Made by a program: the position numbers and the translations under genes. The notes under the pieces are model-generated. The model was not told where the DNA came from. It saw only the letters and a list, made by a program, of their open reading frames with translations, and did not search any database. A stretch of DNA of 64,000 bases from Streptomyces violens (GTDB lineage Bacteria; Actinomycetota; Actinomycetes; Streptomycetales; Streptomycetaceae): contig NZ_JOBH01000010.1 in assembly GCF_000717745.1 (NCBI RefSeq), forward strand, positions 124,001 to 188,000, written 5' to 3'. Shown here piece after piece: positions 49,000-58,134 of this stretch (the first letter of the stretch is position 1; each line of letters starts with the position of its first letter).

Positions 49000-50422
49000 G
49001 CCCTCGCAACAGAATCGCCGGTGATTCCACGCAGTCCGCCACGAAGCGCAGGAAGCCGCCCGCCGTGCCGCCGTCGCACACCCGGTGGTCGAAGGTGAGC
49101 GAGAGCTGTACGACCTGCCGCACGGCCAACTCCCCTTCGTGCACCCAGGGCTTGGCGGCTATCCGGCCGACGCCGAGCATCGCGGCCTCGGGGTGGTTGA
49201 TGATCGGCGTGGAGCCGTCGACACCGAAGACGCCGTAGTTGTTGAGGGTGAACGTGCCGTGCGTCAGCTCGGCGGGCGCGAGCCGGCCCGCGCGCGCCGT
49301 CTCGGTGAGCCGCGCCATCTCGGCGGAGAGCCCCTCGACCGTACGGGCGTGCGCGTCCCGGACGACCGGCACGATCAGCCCGCGGTCGGTCTGCGCCGCG
49401 AACCCCAGATGCACGGCGGGCAGCCGGACGATCTCGTGCGTCGCGGTGTCGACGGTGGAGTTCAGCTCCGGATACCGCGCGAGGGCCGCCGTACAGATCC
49501 GGGCAAGCAGCGCGAGCAGCGACACCTTCTCGCCGCGCCCCGCGTTCATCGCGCGGCGGACGGCCAGCAGCTCCGTCGCGTCCGCGTCCACCCAGCAGGT
49601 CGCGTCCGGGATCTCCCGCCGGCTGCGGGCGAACTTCTCCGCCGCCGCGCCCCGCATCCCCTTCAGCGGCACCCGCTCGGCACCCTCCGGGGCCACGGCA
49701 GCGGGCCCCGCGGGAGCGGCGGCCGCAGCCTGCTTCCCGCCGCGCAGCACGTGCTCGACGTCGGACCGCAGGATCAGCCCCTCCGGGCCGCTCCCCCGTA
49801 CCGTGCGCAGGTCCACGCCGTGCTCCCGCGCCAGCCGCCGCACCAGCGGCGAGATCACCGGCACGGGCCCCGACGCGCTCGCATCGTGCGGCATCTCCCG
49901 GCCCGCTGTCTCCGGGGCAGCTGCCTCCCGGACCGTCACCTGCCCGGCGGCCGTCTCCCCGACTGCCGGCTCCCCGGCTGCCGTCCGCGCGTCGCTCACG
50001 CCGTTGACGAACCCGCCGACGGCCGCACCGGTCGTACGGGCCGCATCCGACGGCCGTACGCGTCGCCGCCGCCCCGCCGGCGCGCTCGTGCCGTACCCGA
50101 CCAGTACGTTCCCCGAGCCCTCGGCCTCCCCGGCGCGCTCGCCGCCCGTGGAGCGCTCGGTCCCGGCGTCCGGCGACGCCCCCACCGCGACCGTCACCAA
50201 CGGTGCGCCGACCGGCACTTCGTCGCCCTCCGCGCCCATCCGGGCCGTGACGACGCCGCCGTACGGGCACGGCACCTCGACCATCGCCTTGGCCGTCTCG
50301 ACCTCCACCACCGGCTGGTCGATGGCGACAACCTCGCCCACCTCGACCAGCCAGCGCACGATGGTCGCCTCGGTCAGCCCCTCGCCCAGGTCGGGCAGCG
50401 GGAACTCGCGTACTACGGCCAT
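48995..50422 (-). CDS. bkdC: Branched-chain 2-oxo acid dehydrogenase E2, operon 2
   Basis: 475 residues. Lipoyl domain with attachment Lys45 in ETAKA, an Ala/Glu-rich linker without a parS site, a peripheral subunit-binding domain (VISPLVRRLAREHGVDLRTVRGSGPEGLILRSDV) and the acyltransferase domain with the active-site variant DHRVCDGG near the C-terminus. ATG 50422 overlaps the bkdB stop codon by one base. Paralogue of the E2 of operon 1. Confidence 0.93.
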   Translation of the reverse strand: MAVVREFPLPDLGEGLTEATIVRWLVEVGEVVAIDQPVVEVETAKAMVEVPCPYGGVVTARMGAEGDEVPVGAPLVTVAVGASPDAGTERSTGGERAGEAEGSGNVLVGYGTSAPAGRRRRVRPSDAARTTGAAVGGFVNGVSDARTAAGEPAVGETAAGQVTVREAAAPETAGREMPHDASASGPVPVISPLVRRLAREHGVDLRTVRGSGPEGLILRSDVEHVLRGGKQAAAAAPAGPAAVAPEGAERVPLKGMRGAAAEKFARSRREIPDATCWVDADATELLAVRRAMNAGRGEKVSLLALLARICTAALARYPELNSTVDTATHEIVRLPAVHLGFAAQTDRGLIVPVVRDAHARTVEGLSAEMARLTETARAGRLAPAELTHGTFTLNNYGVFGVDGSTPIINHPEAAMLGVGRIAAKPWVHEGELAVRQVVQLSLTFDHRVCDGGTAGGFLRFVADCVESPAILLRGL

Positions 50423-51483
50423 CACGCACCACTCCCCTCGGTGCCGCCCCCGGTCCAGTCGGACTCCCACTGCAGGCGCGCCACGGCGTCCAGTACCCGG
50501 TCGACGCCGGGCAGGTGGTGCCGCTCCAGCATCGGCGGCGGATACGGGATGTCGAAGCCGGCCACCCGCAGCACGGGGGCCTCCAGGTGATGGAAGCAGC
50601 GCTCGGTGATCCGGGCGGCGATCTCCCCTCCGGGACCGCCGAAGCCGGTGGACTCGTGGACGACGACCGCGCGCCCCGTGCGCCGCACCGACGCGCACAC
50701 CGTCTCGTCGTCGAACGGCACCAGAGAGCGCAGGTCCAGCACCTCCAGGTCCCAGCCCTCCTCGCGCGCCGCCTCGGCCGCCTCCAGGCACACCGGCAGC
50801 GACGGCCCGTACGTGAGCAGCGTGGCGCTGCTCCCGGGGCGGCGGATCTCCGCGCGCCCTAGGGGAGCGACGGGCGCCGGCTCCTCGGGGGACCAGTCGG
50901 CCTTGGACCAGTACAGCCGCTTGGGCTCCAGGAAGACCACCGGGTCGTCGGAGGCGATCGCGGCCCGCAGCATCCCGTACGCGTCGGCGACCGTCGCCGG
51001 GGCGAGCACCTGGAGGCCGGGCGTGGCCATGTAGTACGCCTCGGAGGAGTCGCTGTGGTGCTCGACGCCGCCGATCCCGCCGCCGTACGGGATGCGGATC
51101 GTCAGCGGCATCGGGAGCGCGCCCCGCGTACGGTTGCGCATCCGCGCCACATGGCTGACGAGCTGCTCGAACGCGGGGTAGGCGAACGCGTCGAACTGCA
51201 TCTCCACCACGGGCCGCAGGCCGTACATCGCCATGCCGACCGCCGTGCCGAGGATGCCGGCCTCGGCGAGCGGGGTGTCGGTGCAGCGGTCCTCGCCGAA
51301 CTCCTTGGCGAGCCCGTCGGTGATCCGGAAGACACCACCGAGCTGCCCGACGTCCTCGCCCATCACATGGACGGTGGGGTCCTCGGCCATGGCGTCGCGC
51401 AGCGCCCGGGTGAGGGCCTGCGCCATCGTGGCGGGCCTGCGCTCGGTCGCGGTCGTGCTCCCGGCGGCGACTGCGGTGCTCAT
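50422..51483 (-). CDS. bkdB: Branched-chain 2-oxo acid dehydrogenase E1 beta, operon 2
   Basis: 353 residues, about 25 longer at the N-terminus than the operon 1 paralogue (MSTAVAAGSTTATERRPATM). Signature segments: VHVMGEDVGQLGGVFRITDGL, DTPLAEAGILGTAVGMAM, IPYGGGIGGVEHHSDSSEAYY and VVVHESTGFGGPGGEIAARI. Start overlaps the bkdA stop (TGATG), so the three subunits are translated in a coupled way and likely in fixed ratio. Confidence 0.93.
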   Translation of the reverse strand: MSTAVAAGSTTATERRPATMAQALTRALRDAMAEDPTVHVMGEDVGQLGGVFRITDGLAKEFGEDRCTDTPLAEAGILGTAVGMAMYGLRPVVEMQFDAFAYPAFEQLVSHVARMRNRTRGALPMPLTIRIPYGGGIGGVEHHSDSSEAYYMATPGLQVLAPATVADAYGMLRAAIASDDPVVFLEPKRLYWSKADWSPEEPAPVAPLGRAEIRRPGSSATLLTYGPSLPVCLEAAEAAREEGWDLEVLDLRSLVPFDDETVCASVRRTGRAVVVHESTGFGGPGGEIAARITERCFHHLEAPVLRVAGFDIPYPPPMLERHHLPGVDRVLDAVARLQWESDWTGGGTEGSGA

Positions 51484-52637
51484 CAGTGCTCCCCTTCCGC
51501 TGCGATCTCGGCCCGCAACAGGTCTGCCTGCTCGCGCAGTTGGCCGGTCGGCGCGGCATACACGTGGTCGAAGAGGTCCATCGGGTCCAGCGCCGGGTCC
51601 GCGTTCATCCGCTCGCGCAGCGCGCCGGCCAGCTCCTCCGCCGCGTCCTTCGTGGCGCTCACGTACTCGGGCGTCAGCAGGTCCCGCCCGGCCAGCTCGC
51701 GCTCCAGCAGGGTGATCGGGTCGTGGCCGCGCCAGGTCTCGACCTCGGCGTCGCTGCGGTAGCGGGTGGCGTCGTCGGCGTTGGTGTGCGCCTCCATGCG
51801 GTACGTCACGGCCTCGACCAGCGTGGGGCCGCCGCCGCGGCGCGCTCGCGCCACCGCCTCGCCGAGCACTTCGTGGAGCGCGGGCGCATCGTTCCCGTCG
51901 ACCAACCGCCCGGGCATGCCGTATCCCACCGCCTTGTGGGCGAGCGAGGGTGCGGCCGTCTGCTTGGCGAGCGGGACGGAGATCGCGAAGCCGTTGTTCT
52001 GGACCAGGAAGACGACCGGCGCCTGCCATACGGCCGCGAAGTTCAGCGCCTCGTGGAAGTCGCCCTCGCTCGTGCCGCCGTCGCCGACCATGGCGAGCGC
52101 GACGACGTCGTCCCCCTTGAGGCGGGCAGCGTGCGCGAGGCCCACGGCGTGCGGGAGCTGGGTGGCGAGCGGGGTGCACAGCGGCGCCACGCGGTGCTCC
52201 CGCGGGTCGTACCCCGTGTGCCAGTCGCCGCGCAGCAGGGTGAGCGCCTGTACGGGGTCCAGGCCGCGGGCGACGGCGGCGAGGGTGTCGCGGTAACTGG
52301 GGAAGAGCCAGTCGCGCTCCTCCAGGACGAGCGCGGCGGCCACCTCGCACGCCTCCTGGCCGGTGGAGGAGGGGTAGACGGCGAGCCGGCCCTGGCGGGT
52401 GAGGGCGGTGGCCTGGGTGTTGTACCGGCGGCCGCTGACCAGCTGCTCGTACAGCCGCTTGAGAAGGCCGTCGTCCAGCCCGCGCGCCGCGTCCGTGCCC
52501 AGCAGGCGGTACGGCTCCTCGTCGGGCAGGAGGGGCCCGGGGTCGACGCGGGGCCGCCAGGCGGGCGGCGGGGCCGGGCGGTCGCCGGTCCCGGTGCTGC
52601 CGTGCCTGCTGCTGCCGGGCTGCTCGAGAACCGTCAT
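51483..52637 (-). CDS. bkdA: Branched-chain 2-oxo acid dehydrogenase E1 alpha, operon 2
   Basis: 384 residues. Thiamine-diphosphate motif MVGDGGTSEGDFHEALNFAA ending at QNNGFAIS; RMEAHTNADDATRYR carries the phospho-loop region. It lacks the Lys/Ala tail of the operon 1 paralogue and instead has a Pro/Ser/Gly-rich start. ATG 52637 follows a strong SD (GGAGG). First gene of operon 2, divergent from the Lrp regulator gene. Confidence 0.93.
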   Translation of the reverse strand: MTVLEQPGSSRHGSTGTGDRPAPPPAWRPRVDPGPLLPDEEPYRLLGTDAARGLDDGLLKRLYEQLVSGRRYNTQATALTRQGRLAVYPSSTGQEACEVAAALVLEERDWLFPSYRDTLAAVARGLDPVQALTLLRGDWHTGYDPREHRVAPLCTPLATQLPHAVGLAHAARLKGDDVVALAMVGDGGTSEGDFHEALNFAAVWQAPVVFLVQNNGFAISVPLAKQTAAPSLAHKAVGYGMPGRLVDGNDAPALHEVLGEAVARARRGGGPTLVEAVTYRMEAHTNADDATRYRSDAEVETWRGHDPITLLERELAGRDLLTPEYVSATKDAAEELAGALRERMNADPALDPMDLFDHVYAAPTGQLREQADLLRAEIAAEGEH

Positions 52638-52752
52638 GAGGGCACCTCCTCGGTGAAGGGGTGGCGCTGTGCGCCGCGTACGGGGTGGTGACGGGCGGCT
52701 GGAGGGAAAACTGCGGGTACGGGGGACCGGCCGGTGGGCCGGACTCCTCCCT

Positions 52753-52766
52753 ACCGATTGTTCGGT
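52753..52766. promoter_or_regulatory. PaaR-like palindrome upstream of bkd operon 2
   Basis: ACCGATTGTTCGGT differs by one base from the 14-mer in front of paaN (54138-54151). A half-matching inverted copy, GGACAATCGGT, lies at 52804-52814, about 51 bp (five helical turns) away. Lrp/BkdR or the TetR regulator are candidate binders. Confidence 0.5.
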
Positions 52767-52800
52767 TGCCGACACATTTTGGCTACAGGTGGGCCGAGCC

Positions 52801-52809
52801 TGTGGACAA
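52801..52809 (-). other. Perfect-match DnaA box
   Basis: TGTGGACAA on the plus strand is the complement of TTGTCCACA, the preferred Streptomyces DnaA box. It is isolated and may be chance or a DnaA-sensitive promoter element of the Lrp gene. Confidence 0.4.
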
Positions 52810-52867
52810 TCGGTTCTGCACAGCCTGGAATGGAGTCAGGACGTCCAACAAGGGGAGACAGGACGGC

Positions 52868-53356
52868 ATGTCGGACGAACAGATGGTCAATCCCGCCGGA
52901 CGACACCCCGTCCGTCCACTGGACGCCGTCGACCGCGACATCCTGCGCATGCTGCAGACCGACGGCCGGGCGTCGATACGGTCCGTGGCCGACCGCGTGC
53001 ACATCTCACGGGCCAACGCGTACGCCCGGATAAACCGCCTGCTGGACGACGGCGTCATCCGCGGTTTCAGCGCCCGGGTGGACCAGGAGCGGGCGGGTCA
53101 GGGCGCGTCGGCGTACATCACGCTGAAGATCGTGCAGAACTCCTGGCGCACGGTGCGCGAAGCGCTCCAGGCGCTCCCTGGCGCCGCACATATCGCCCTG
53201 GTCAGCGGGGACTTCGACGTCCTGCTGCTGGTCCACACGAAGGACAACAGGGCGCTGCGGGAGCTGGTCCTCACCCGCATCCAGTCGATACCGGAAGTAC
53301 TGAGCACCCGCACGCTGCTGGTCTTCGAGGAGACGGATCTCGAACCGGAGGGGTGA
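52868..53356 (+). CDS. bkdR: Lrp/AsnC family regulator (BkdR)
   Basis: 162 residues. HTH at about 20-65 (LDAVDRDILRMLQTDGRASIRSVADRVHISRANAYARINRLLDDGVI) and a C-terminal RAM ligand domain (about 85-155; HIALVSGDFDVLLLVHTKDN). It is divergent from the bkd operon 2 genes and by position and family is the BkdR-type regulator known to control bkd expression in Streptomyces in response to branched-chain amino acids. ATG 52868 begins homology; SD GGGGAG is rather distant. Confidence 0.85.
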   Translation: MSDEQMVNPAGRHPVRPLDAVDRDILRMLQTDGRASIRSVADRVHISRANAYARINRLLDDGVIRGFSARVDQERAGQGASAYITLKIVQNSWRTVREALQALPGAAHIALVSGDFDVLLLVHTKDNRALRELVLTRIQSIPEVLSTRTLLVFEETDLEPEG

Positions 53357-53390
53357 CATGAGCGGCGTGGCCCTCAGGGGCCCGTCGGCG

Positions 53391-53984
53391 TCAGCCTTCG
53401 TTGCGCAGACCCGCGAAGGCCGTACGGACCACCGCGTCGGCCACTTCCTCACTGCTCGCCGAGCCGCCGCGGCCCGGTCGGTACCACTCCACGATCGAAT
53501 TGATCATGCCGAAGAGCAGCCTCGTCGCCAGCCGGATGTCGGCGTCCGGGCGCAGGTCTCCCTCGGTGGCCGCCGCCTTCAGCAGCTCGGCGACCTCGTT
53601 GTCGAAGTCGCGGCGGCGCTCCATGGCCCACCGCTCGGTGTCGGTGTTGCCCCGCACCCGCAGCAGCAGCGTCACGTACGGCAGCTCCGCGATCAGTACC
53701 TCGACCTCGCGCCGGGTCACGTACTCCAGCCGCTCGATCGCCCGCCCCTGGGTCGCGCCCGGCTCCTGGAGGACGCCGAAGAGACCGTCCAGCGCCCTGC
53801 TTATGGCCCGCCGCAGCAGCTCTTCCTTGCTGCGCACGTGGTGGTAGATCGAGGACTTGGAGATGCCGGCCGCCTTGGAGAGGTGCTCCATGGACGTGCC
53901 GTCGTAACCGCGCTCGTTGAACACCTCGACGGCGACCGCGAGCAGCGAATCGGGCGTGTAGGTGTCGCGCTTGGCCATGGTCAT
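53391..53984 (-). CDS. TetR family regulator, likely of phenylacetate genes (PaaR-like)
   Basis: 197 residues. N-terminal HTH (LAVAVEVFNERGYDGTSMEHLSKAAGISKSSIYHHVRSKEEL, about 14-56) and a helical ligand domain ending WYRPGRGGSASSEEVADAVVRTAFAGL. It is divergent from paaN, and the palindrome before paaN matches the PaaR site known from Corynebacterium (ACCGNNCGNNCGGT core). PaaR repressors respond to phenylacetyl-CoA. ATG 53984 or 53978 may start. Confidence 0.87.
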   Translation of the reverse strand: MTMAKRDTYTPDSLLAVAVEVFNERGYDGTSMEHLSKAAGISKSSIYHHVRSKEELLRRAISRALDGLFGVLQEPGATQGRAIERLEYVTRREVEVLIAELPYVTLLLRVRGNTDTERWAMERRRDFDNEVAELLKAAATEGDLRPDADIRLATRLLFGMINSIVEWYRPGRGGSASSEEVADAVVRTAFAGLRNEG

Positions 53985-54137
53985 GATTACAGCAGCTTTC
54001 CGGACGGGGCCGCACAGCGGACCAGGGAGCGGGACGGGGCCGGCGGCCGCGGAGCGGGCTCCCGCCCCACGCGTCCCGCCGTGACGACCGGCGCCCCGGC
54101 GGAGTTTTCCACAGGCTTTCCGGGCCCCCTTGCCCCG

Positions 54138-54151
54138 ACCGATCGTTCGGT
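54138..54151 (+). promoter_or_regulatory. PaaR-type operator in front of paaN
   Basis: ACCGATCGTTCGGT matches ACCGNNCGNNCGGT perfectly and is followed by TACT, close to the extended consensus. It lies about 60 bp before the paaN start and 150 bp from the TetR start, so could control both. Confidence 0.6.
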
Positions 54152-54210
54152 TACTCTAGCTCCCGATGCCCGTCCGCTCCCAGCCCCGATCGACGAGGAG
54201 TTGGTCCCCG

Positions 54211-55908
54211 ATGGCCGCCGACCCGACCACGACGCAGTTGATCGAGAAGCACCGCCCCACGCTCGACCAGGCACTGGAGACCATCCGCAGCCGGGCGTAC
54301 TGGTCCCCGCACCCGGAGCACCCCAAGGCGTACGGCGAGGACGCCGCGCCCGAGGGCAAGGCCGCCTTCGAGGCCCTCCGCGGCACCCGTTTCGAGCTGG
54401 ACCAGCCCGGCACGGACGGCTGGACCGGTGAGGAGATCTCGCCGTACGGCATCGAGCTGGGCATCACGTATCCGCATCCCGACCCCGATGTCCTGCTGCC
54501 GGTCATGCGCGCCGCGATCCCGGCCTGGCGGGACGCCGGACCCGAGGCCCGCGCCGCGGTCTGCCTGGAGATCCTGGCCCGGATCAACGCCCGCACCCAC
54601 GAGTTCGCGCACGCGGTGATGCACACCAGCGGCCAGGCGTTCATGATGGCGTTCCAGGCCGGCGGGCCGCACGCCCAGGACCGCGGCCTGGAGGCGGTGG
54701 CGTACGCGTACGCGGAGCAGACCCGCACGCCCGGCGAGGCCCCCTGGTCCAAGCCGCAGGGCAAGCGCGACCCGCTGGAGCTCAGCAAGACCTTCCAGGC
54801 CGTCCCGCGCGGCGTCGCCCTGCTGATCGGCTGCAACACCTTCCCCACGTGGAATGGTTACCCGGGCCTTTTCGCCTCCCTGGCCACCGGCAATCCCGTG
54901 CTGGTCAAGCCGCATCCGCGGGCCGTCCTGCCGCTCGCCCTCACCGTCCGCGTCGCGCGCGAGGTGCTCGCCGAGGCCGGCTTCGACCCGAATCTGGTCG
55001 CGCTCGCCGTGGACCGCCCCGACGAGGGCCTCGCCAAGATCCTCGCGCTCCGCCCCGAAGTACGCATCATCGACTACACCGGCTCCACCGCCTTCGGCGA
55101 CTGGCTGGAGGAGAACGCCCGCCAGGCGCAGGTGTACACCGAGAAGGCCGGCGTCAACACCGTCGTCATCGACTCGACCGACGACTACAAGGGCATGCTC
55201 GGCAACCTGGCCTTCTCGCTGTCCCTCTACAGCGGCCAGATGTGCACCACCCCGCAGAACCTCCTCATTCCCCGGGACGGCATCAGCACGGACGCCGGAC
55301 CGAAGACGTACGACGAGGTGGTCGACGACCTCGCGGGCGCCGTCCAGGGCCTCCTCGGCGACGACGCCCGCGCCAACGCCCTGCTGGGCGCGATCGTGAA
55401 TCCGCAGGTGGCCGGGCGTATCACGGCAGCCCCCGAGCTCGGCGAGGTCGCGCTGGCCTCCCGCGAGGTGACCCACCCGGAGTTCCCCGGCGCCACGGTC
55501 CGTACGCCGGTGATGGTCAAGGCCGACGGCGAGCGGAAGCAGTGGGAGGCCGCGGACGCCGAACCGCCCTTCCTCTCGGAGTGCTTCGGCCCGGTCTCCT
55601 TCGCCGTCGCCGTGGACTCCGCGCCGGAGGCGGTGGAGCTGCTGCGCCGCACGCTGCGCGACAAGGGCGCGATGACCGTCGGCGCGTACACCACCTCGCC
55701 GGAGGTGGAGCGCCTGGTCGAGGACGCCTGTCTGGAGGAGTGCGCCCAGCTCTCGCTGAACCTCACGGGCGGGGTGTACGTCAACCAGACCGCGGCGTTC
55801 TCCGACTTCCACGGCTCCGGCGGCAATCCGGCGGCGAACGCGGCGCTGTGCGACGCGGCGTTCGTGGCCAACCGGTTCCGGACGGTGGAGGTGCGACGCC
55901 AGGCGTGA
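54211..55908 (+). CDS. paaN: Phenylacetic acid degradation protein PaaN (aldehyde dehydrogenase type)
   Basis: 565 residues of the PaaN aldehyde dehydrogenase-like family: FQAVPRGVALLIGCNTFPTWNGYPGLFAS, LVKPHPRAVLPLALTVRVARE, IDYTGSTAFGDWLEE, catalytic Cys345 in YSGQMCTTPQN and a C-terminal FSDFHGSGGNPAANAAL. Related enzymes oxidise the ring-opened aldehyde or act with PaaZ function in phenylacetyl-CoA catabolism. There is no fused hydratase domain. The remaining paa genes are absent from the window. ATG 54211 is preferred over 54166: GAGGAG lies upstream of it and the N-terminal extra lacks homology. Confidence 0.88.
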   Translation: MAADPTTTQLIEKHRPTLDQALETIRSRAYWSPHPEHPKAYGEDAAPEGKAAFEALRGTRFELDQPGTDGWTGEEISPYGIELGITYPHPDPDVLLPVMRAAIPAWRDAGPEARAAVCLEILARINARTHEFAHAVMHTSGQAFMMAFQAGGPHAQDRGLEAVAYAYAEQTRTPGEAPWSKPQGKRDPLELSKTFQAVPRGVALLIGCNTFPTWNGYPGLFASLATGNPVLVKPHPRAVLPLALTVRVAREVLAEAGFDPNLVALAVDRPDEGLAKILALRPEVRIIDYTGSTAFGDWLEENARQAQVYTEKAGVNTVVIDSTDDYKGMLGNLAFSLSLYSGQMCTTPQNLLIPRDGISTDAGPKTYDEVVDDLAGAVQGLLGDDARANALLGAIVNPQVAGRITAAPELGEVALASREVTHPEFPGATVRTPVMVKADGERKQWEAADAEPPFLSECFGPVSFAVAVDSAPEAVELLRRTLRDKGAMTVGAYTTSPEVERLVEDACLEECAQLSLNLTGGVYVNQTAAFSDFHGSGGNPAANAALCDAAFVANRFRTVEVRRQA

Positions 55909-55924
55909 GCGCCTGAGGCGCGTC

Positions 55925-56710
55925 CTAGGCGGGCGGCTCGATGTGGGCGTGGCGGCCGATCCAGGCGTGCATGGCGATGGCGGCGGCCGCCCCCGCGTTG
56001 ATCGAGCGGGTCGAGCCGAACTGCGCGATCGAGCAGACCATCGAGGCGTGCGTGCGGGCCTCCTCGGTCAGCCCCGGCCCCTCCTGCCCGAAGAGCAGCA
56101 CGCACCGCCGCGGCAGTTCCGTGGTCTCCAGCGGGACGGCGCCGGGGAGGTTGTCGATCCCGATGATCGGCAGCCCCTCGGCGGCCGCCCAGGCGGTGAG
56201 GTCCGCGGTGTCGGGGTGATGGCGCACGTGCTGGTAGCGGTCGGTCACCATCGCGCCCCGCCGGTTCCAGCGCCGCCGGCCGACGATATGGATCTCCTTG
56301 GCCAGGAAGGCGTTGGCGGTGCGGACGACCGAGCCGATGTTGAAGTCGTGGCCCCAGTTCTCCACGGCCACGTGGAAGTCGTGGCGGCGGGTGTCCAGGT
56401 CGGCGACGATCGCCTCGCGGGTCCAGTAGCGGTACTGGTCGACGACGTTGCGCCGGTCACCGTGCGCGAGCAGATCGGGGTCGTACCGCTCGTCCTGCGG
56501 CCAGGGCTCCGGGTGCGGCCCCACGCCGACCACGGTCGCGAAGCCCTCGTCGTACTGGACGGGCTCGGCGGTCCGGGCGGACTCGTCGGGGAGGATCGTC
56601 GCCGGGCCGGTGGTGCGCCGGCCGTGGCCCTCCGGGCCGCCGCCGGTGGTGTCCTGACCGCTGCCGGTGGTGTCCGTACCGCTGCCGGGGGCGGTTTTCT
56701 CGCTGCTCAC
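55925..56710 (-). CDS. TrmH/SpoU family RNA 2'-O-methyltransferase
   Basis: 261 residues. SPOUT-fold motifs: motif 1 WGHDFNIGSVVRTANAFLAKEIHIVG, motif 2 CVLLFGQEGPGL, motif 3 STRSINAGAAAAIAMHAWI; the knotted C-terminus binds SAM and methylates a ribose 2'-OH of tRNA or rRNA. A disordered Gly/Thr/Ser-rich N-terminus (about 1-45) precedes it. Target RNA unknown. GTG start overlaps the HTTM stop by 4 bp; last gene of a DUF5819-HTTM-TrmH operon. Confidence 0.9.
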   Translation of the reverse strand: MSSEKTAPGSGTDTTGSGQDTTGGGPEGHGRRTTGPATILPDESARTAEPVQYDEGFATVVGVGPHPEPWPQDERYDPDLLAHGDRRNVVDQYRYWTREAIVADLDTRRHDFHVAVENWGHDFNIGSVVRTANAFLAKEIHIVGRRRWNRRGAMVTDRYQHVRHHPDTADLTAWAAAEGLPIIGIDNLPGAVPLETTELPRRCVLLFGQEGPGLTEEARTHASMVCSIAQFGSTRSINAGAAAAIAMHAWIGRHAHIEPPA

Positions 56711-58134
56711 CCCACGAGCGTATGGCCACCGCCGGACTCCCGCGTACGAGCCCCCGGCCCACCGGCCGGGTTCCCCTGGTCACCCGCTGCGTCGCCCGCC
56801 GCGGCAGCCGCCGCTCCGGAAGCCGCGTCAGCCACCGCCCCGGACGCCGTTGCGGATGCCCCGCCGGACACCCCGCCCGACGAGACCCGCGCCGCACCGC
56901 CCGGAAGCAGCCGGTCGCGTACGGCTGCCACCCGGGCGCCGAGCCACCGCAGGAAGTTCGTCGGCAGGAAGACCGCGTCCGCCGCCACCATCGCGAGGGA
57001 GAAGAACGGCAGCCCGAGCAGCACCGCGATCGACAGGTGCTCCAGGATCATCGCCACCAGAAGGACGTTCTTCACGCGCCGGTTGAAGACCGTGAAGGGG
57101 AAGGCGACCTGCACGATCACCGTGCCGTAGGTGACCAGCATGACCACCAGCCCGCTGCTCGCGAGCAGCGCCGACAGCTCGGGCCACGGCGAGAAGTAGT
57201 CCAGGTGCATCGGGTAGAAGACGGCGGTGCCGTCCTGCCAGCGGTTGCCCTGGATCTTGTACCAGCCGGCCGTGGCGTAGATCAGGCAGACCTCGACCAT
57301 GATGACCAGCAGCGCGCCGTTGTGCGCGAGGTCGGCGAGGGTGTTGAGGACCGTACGCGGCTCGCCCGGCGCGTAGCGCCGCACCCACCACCACGCGCCG
57401 TGCGCCAGCCACAGCCCCCACAGCGCCAGACCCCAGCCCACGTGCGGGAACGGCCCGTCGGCCGTCCACTCCAGCCCGTGCAGCCCCATGAGCTGGGCGA
57501 GCGCGAGGACCAGCCCGAGGACGGACCACAGCAGTACGCCGGTCACGTCCCGGCCAGGCGTCCCATCGCCACCTGCCGCCGGCGTCCGTCGCGCGCGCCG
57601 GGCATCCAGCGACCAGACCTGCCCGCAGCGGGTCAGGACCAGATACATCGACATCAGGTGGATGACGTTGTCGCCGCCGTCCCCGAGAAAGACGCTGCGG
57701 TTCTGCAGCGACAGCACGCCGATCATGAACAGCACGGACATGGTGCGGGTGCGCCAGCCGAGCATCAGCAGCGCGCTGGAGATCATGGCCAGCGCGTACA
57801 CGAGCTCGAACCAGCCGCGGCCGTCGGACCAGACCAGCACGGAGAACGCGCCGTTGTTCCCGAGGAGCCGGCGAGCCATGTCCAGGCTCCAGACGCCGTC
57901 CGGCCCGTACAGCTCATGGCGGTGCGGCCACTCGCGCAGCAGGAAGAACAGCCAGGTCGCGGCGAAGCCGATACGGATCACGGCGGTCTGGTACGGGGCC
58001 ATCGGGCCGGCCGTGACACGGGCGAACCCGCGGCCGACCGCGCGCTCTATCCAGGTGTCCTGCACGACGTAGTCCTGCGCGTCGGCACCGCGGTCATCGC
58101 TCACGTGCTGAGGCTCCGTGGAGTGCGTGCTCAC
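56707..58134 (-). CDS. HTTM domain (vitamin K-dependent gamma-carboxylase-like) membrane protein
   Basis: 475 residues with about eight to ten membrane segments. Family signatures: AVIRIGFAATWLFFLLREWPHR, ELVYALAMISSALLMLGWRTRTMSVLF, GDGGDNVIHLMSMYLVLTRCGQVWS and MVEVCLIYATAGWYKIQGNRWQDGTAVFYP. HTTM proteins are related to gamma-glutamyl carboxylase membrane domains; bacterial functions are mostly unknown. A long Ala/Gly/Ser tail follows. GTG 58134 overlaps the DUF5819 stop by 4 bp. Confidence 0.88.
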   Translation of the reverse strand: MSTHSTEPQHVSDDRGADAQDYVVQDTWIERAVGRGFARVTAGPMAPYQTAVIRIGFAATWLFFLLREWPHRHELYGPDGVWSLDMARRLLGNNGAFSVLVWSDGRGWFELVYALAMISSALLMLGWRTRTMSVLFMIGVLSLQNRSVFLGDGGDNVIHLMSMYLVLTRCGQVWSLDARRARRTPAAGGDGTPGRDVTGVLLWSVLGLVLALAQLMGLHGLEWTADGPFPHVGWGLALWGLWLAHGAWWWVRRYAPGEPRTVLNTLADLAHNGALLVIMVEVCLIYATAGWYKIQGNRWQDGTAVFYPMHLDYFSPWPELSALLASSGLVVMLVTYGTVIVQVAFPFTVFNRRVKNVLLVAMILEHLSIAVLLGLPFFSLAMVAADAVFLPTNFLRWLGARVAAVRDRLLPGGAARVSSGGVSGGASATASGAVADAASGAAAAAAGDAAGDQGNPAGGPGARTRESGGGHTLVG

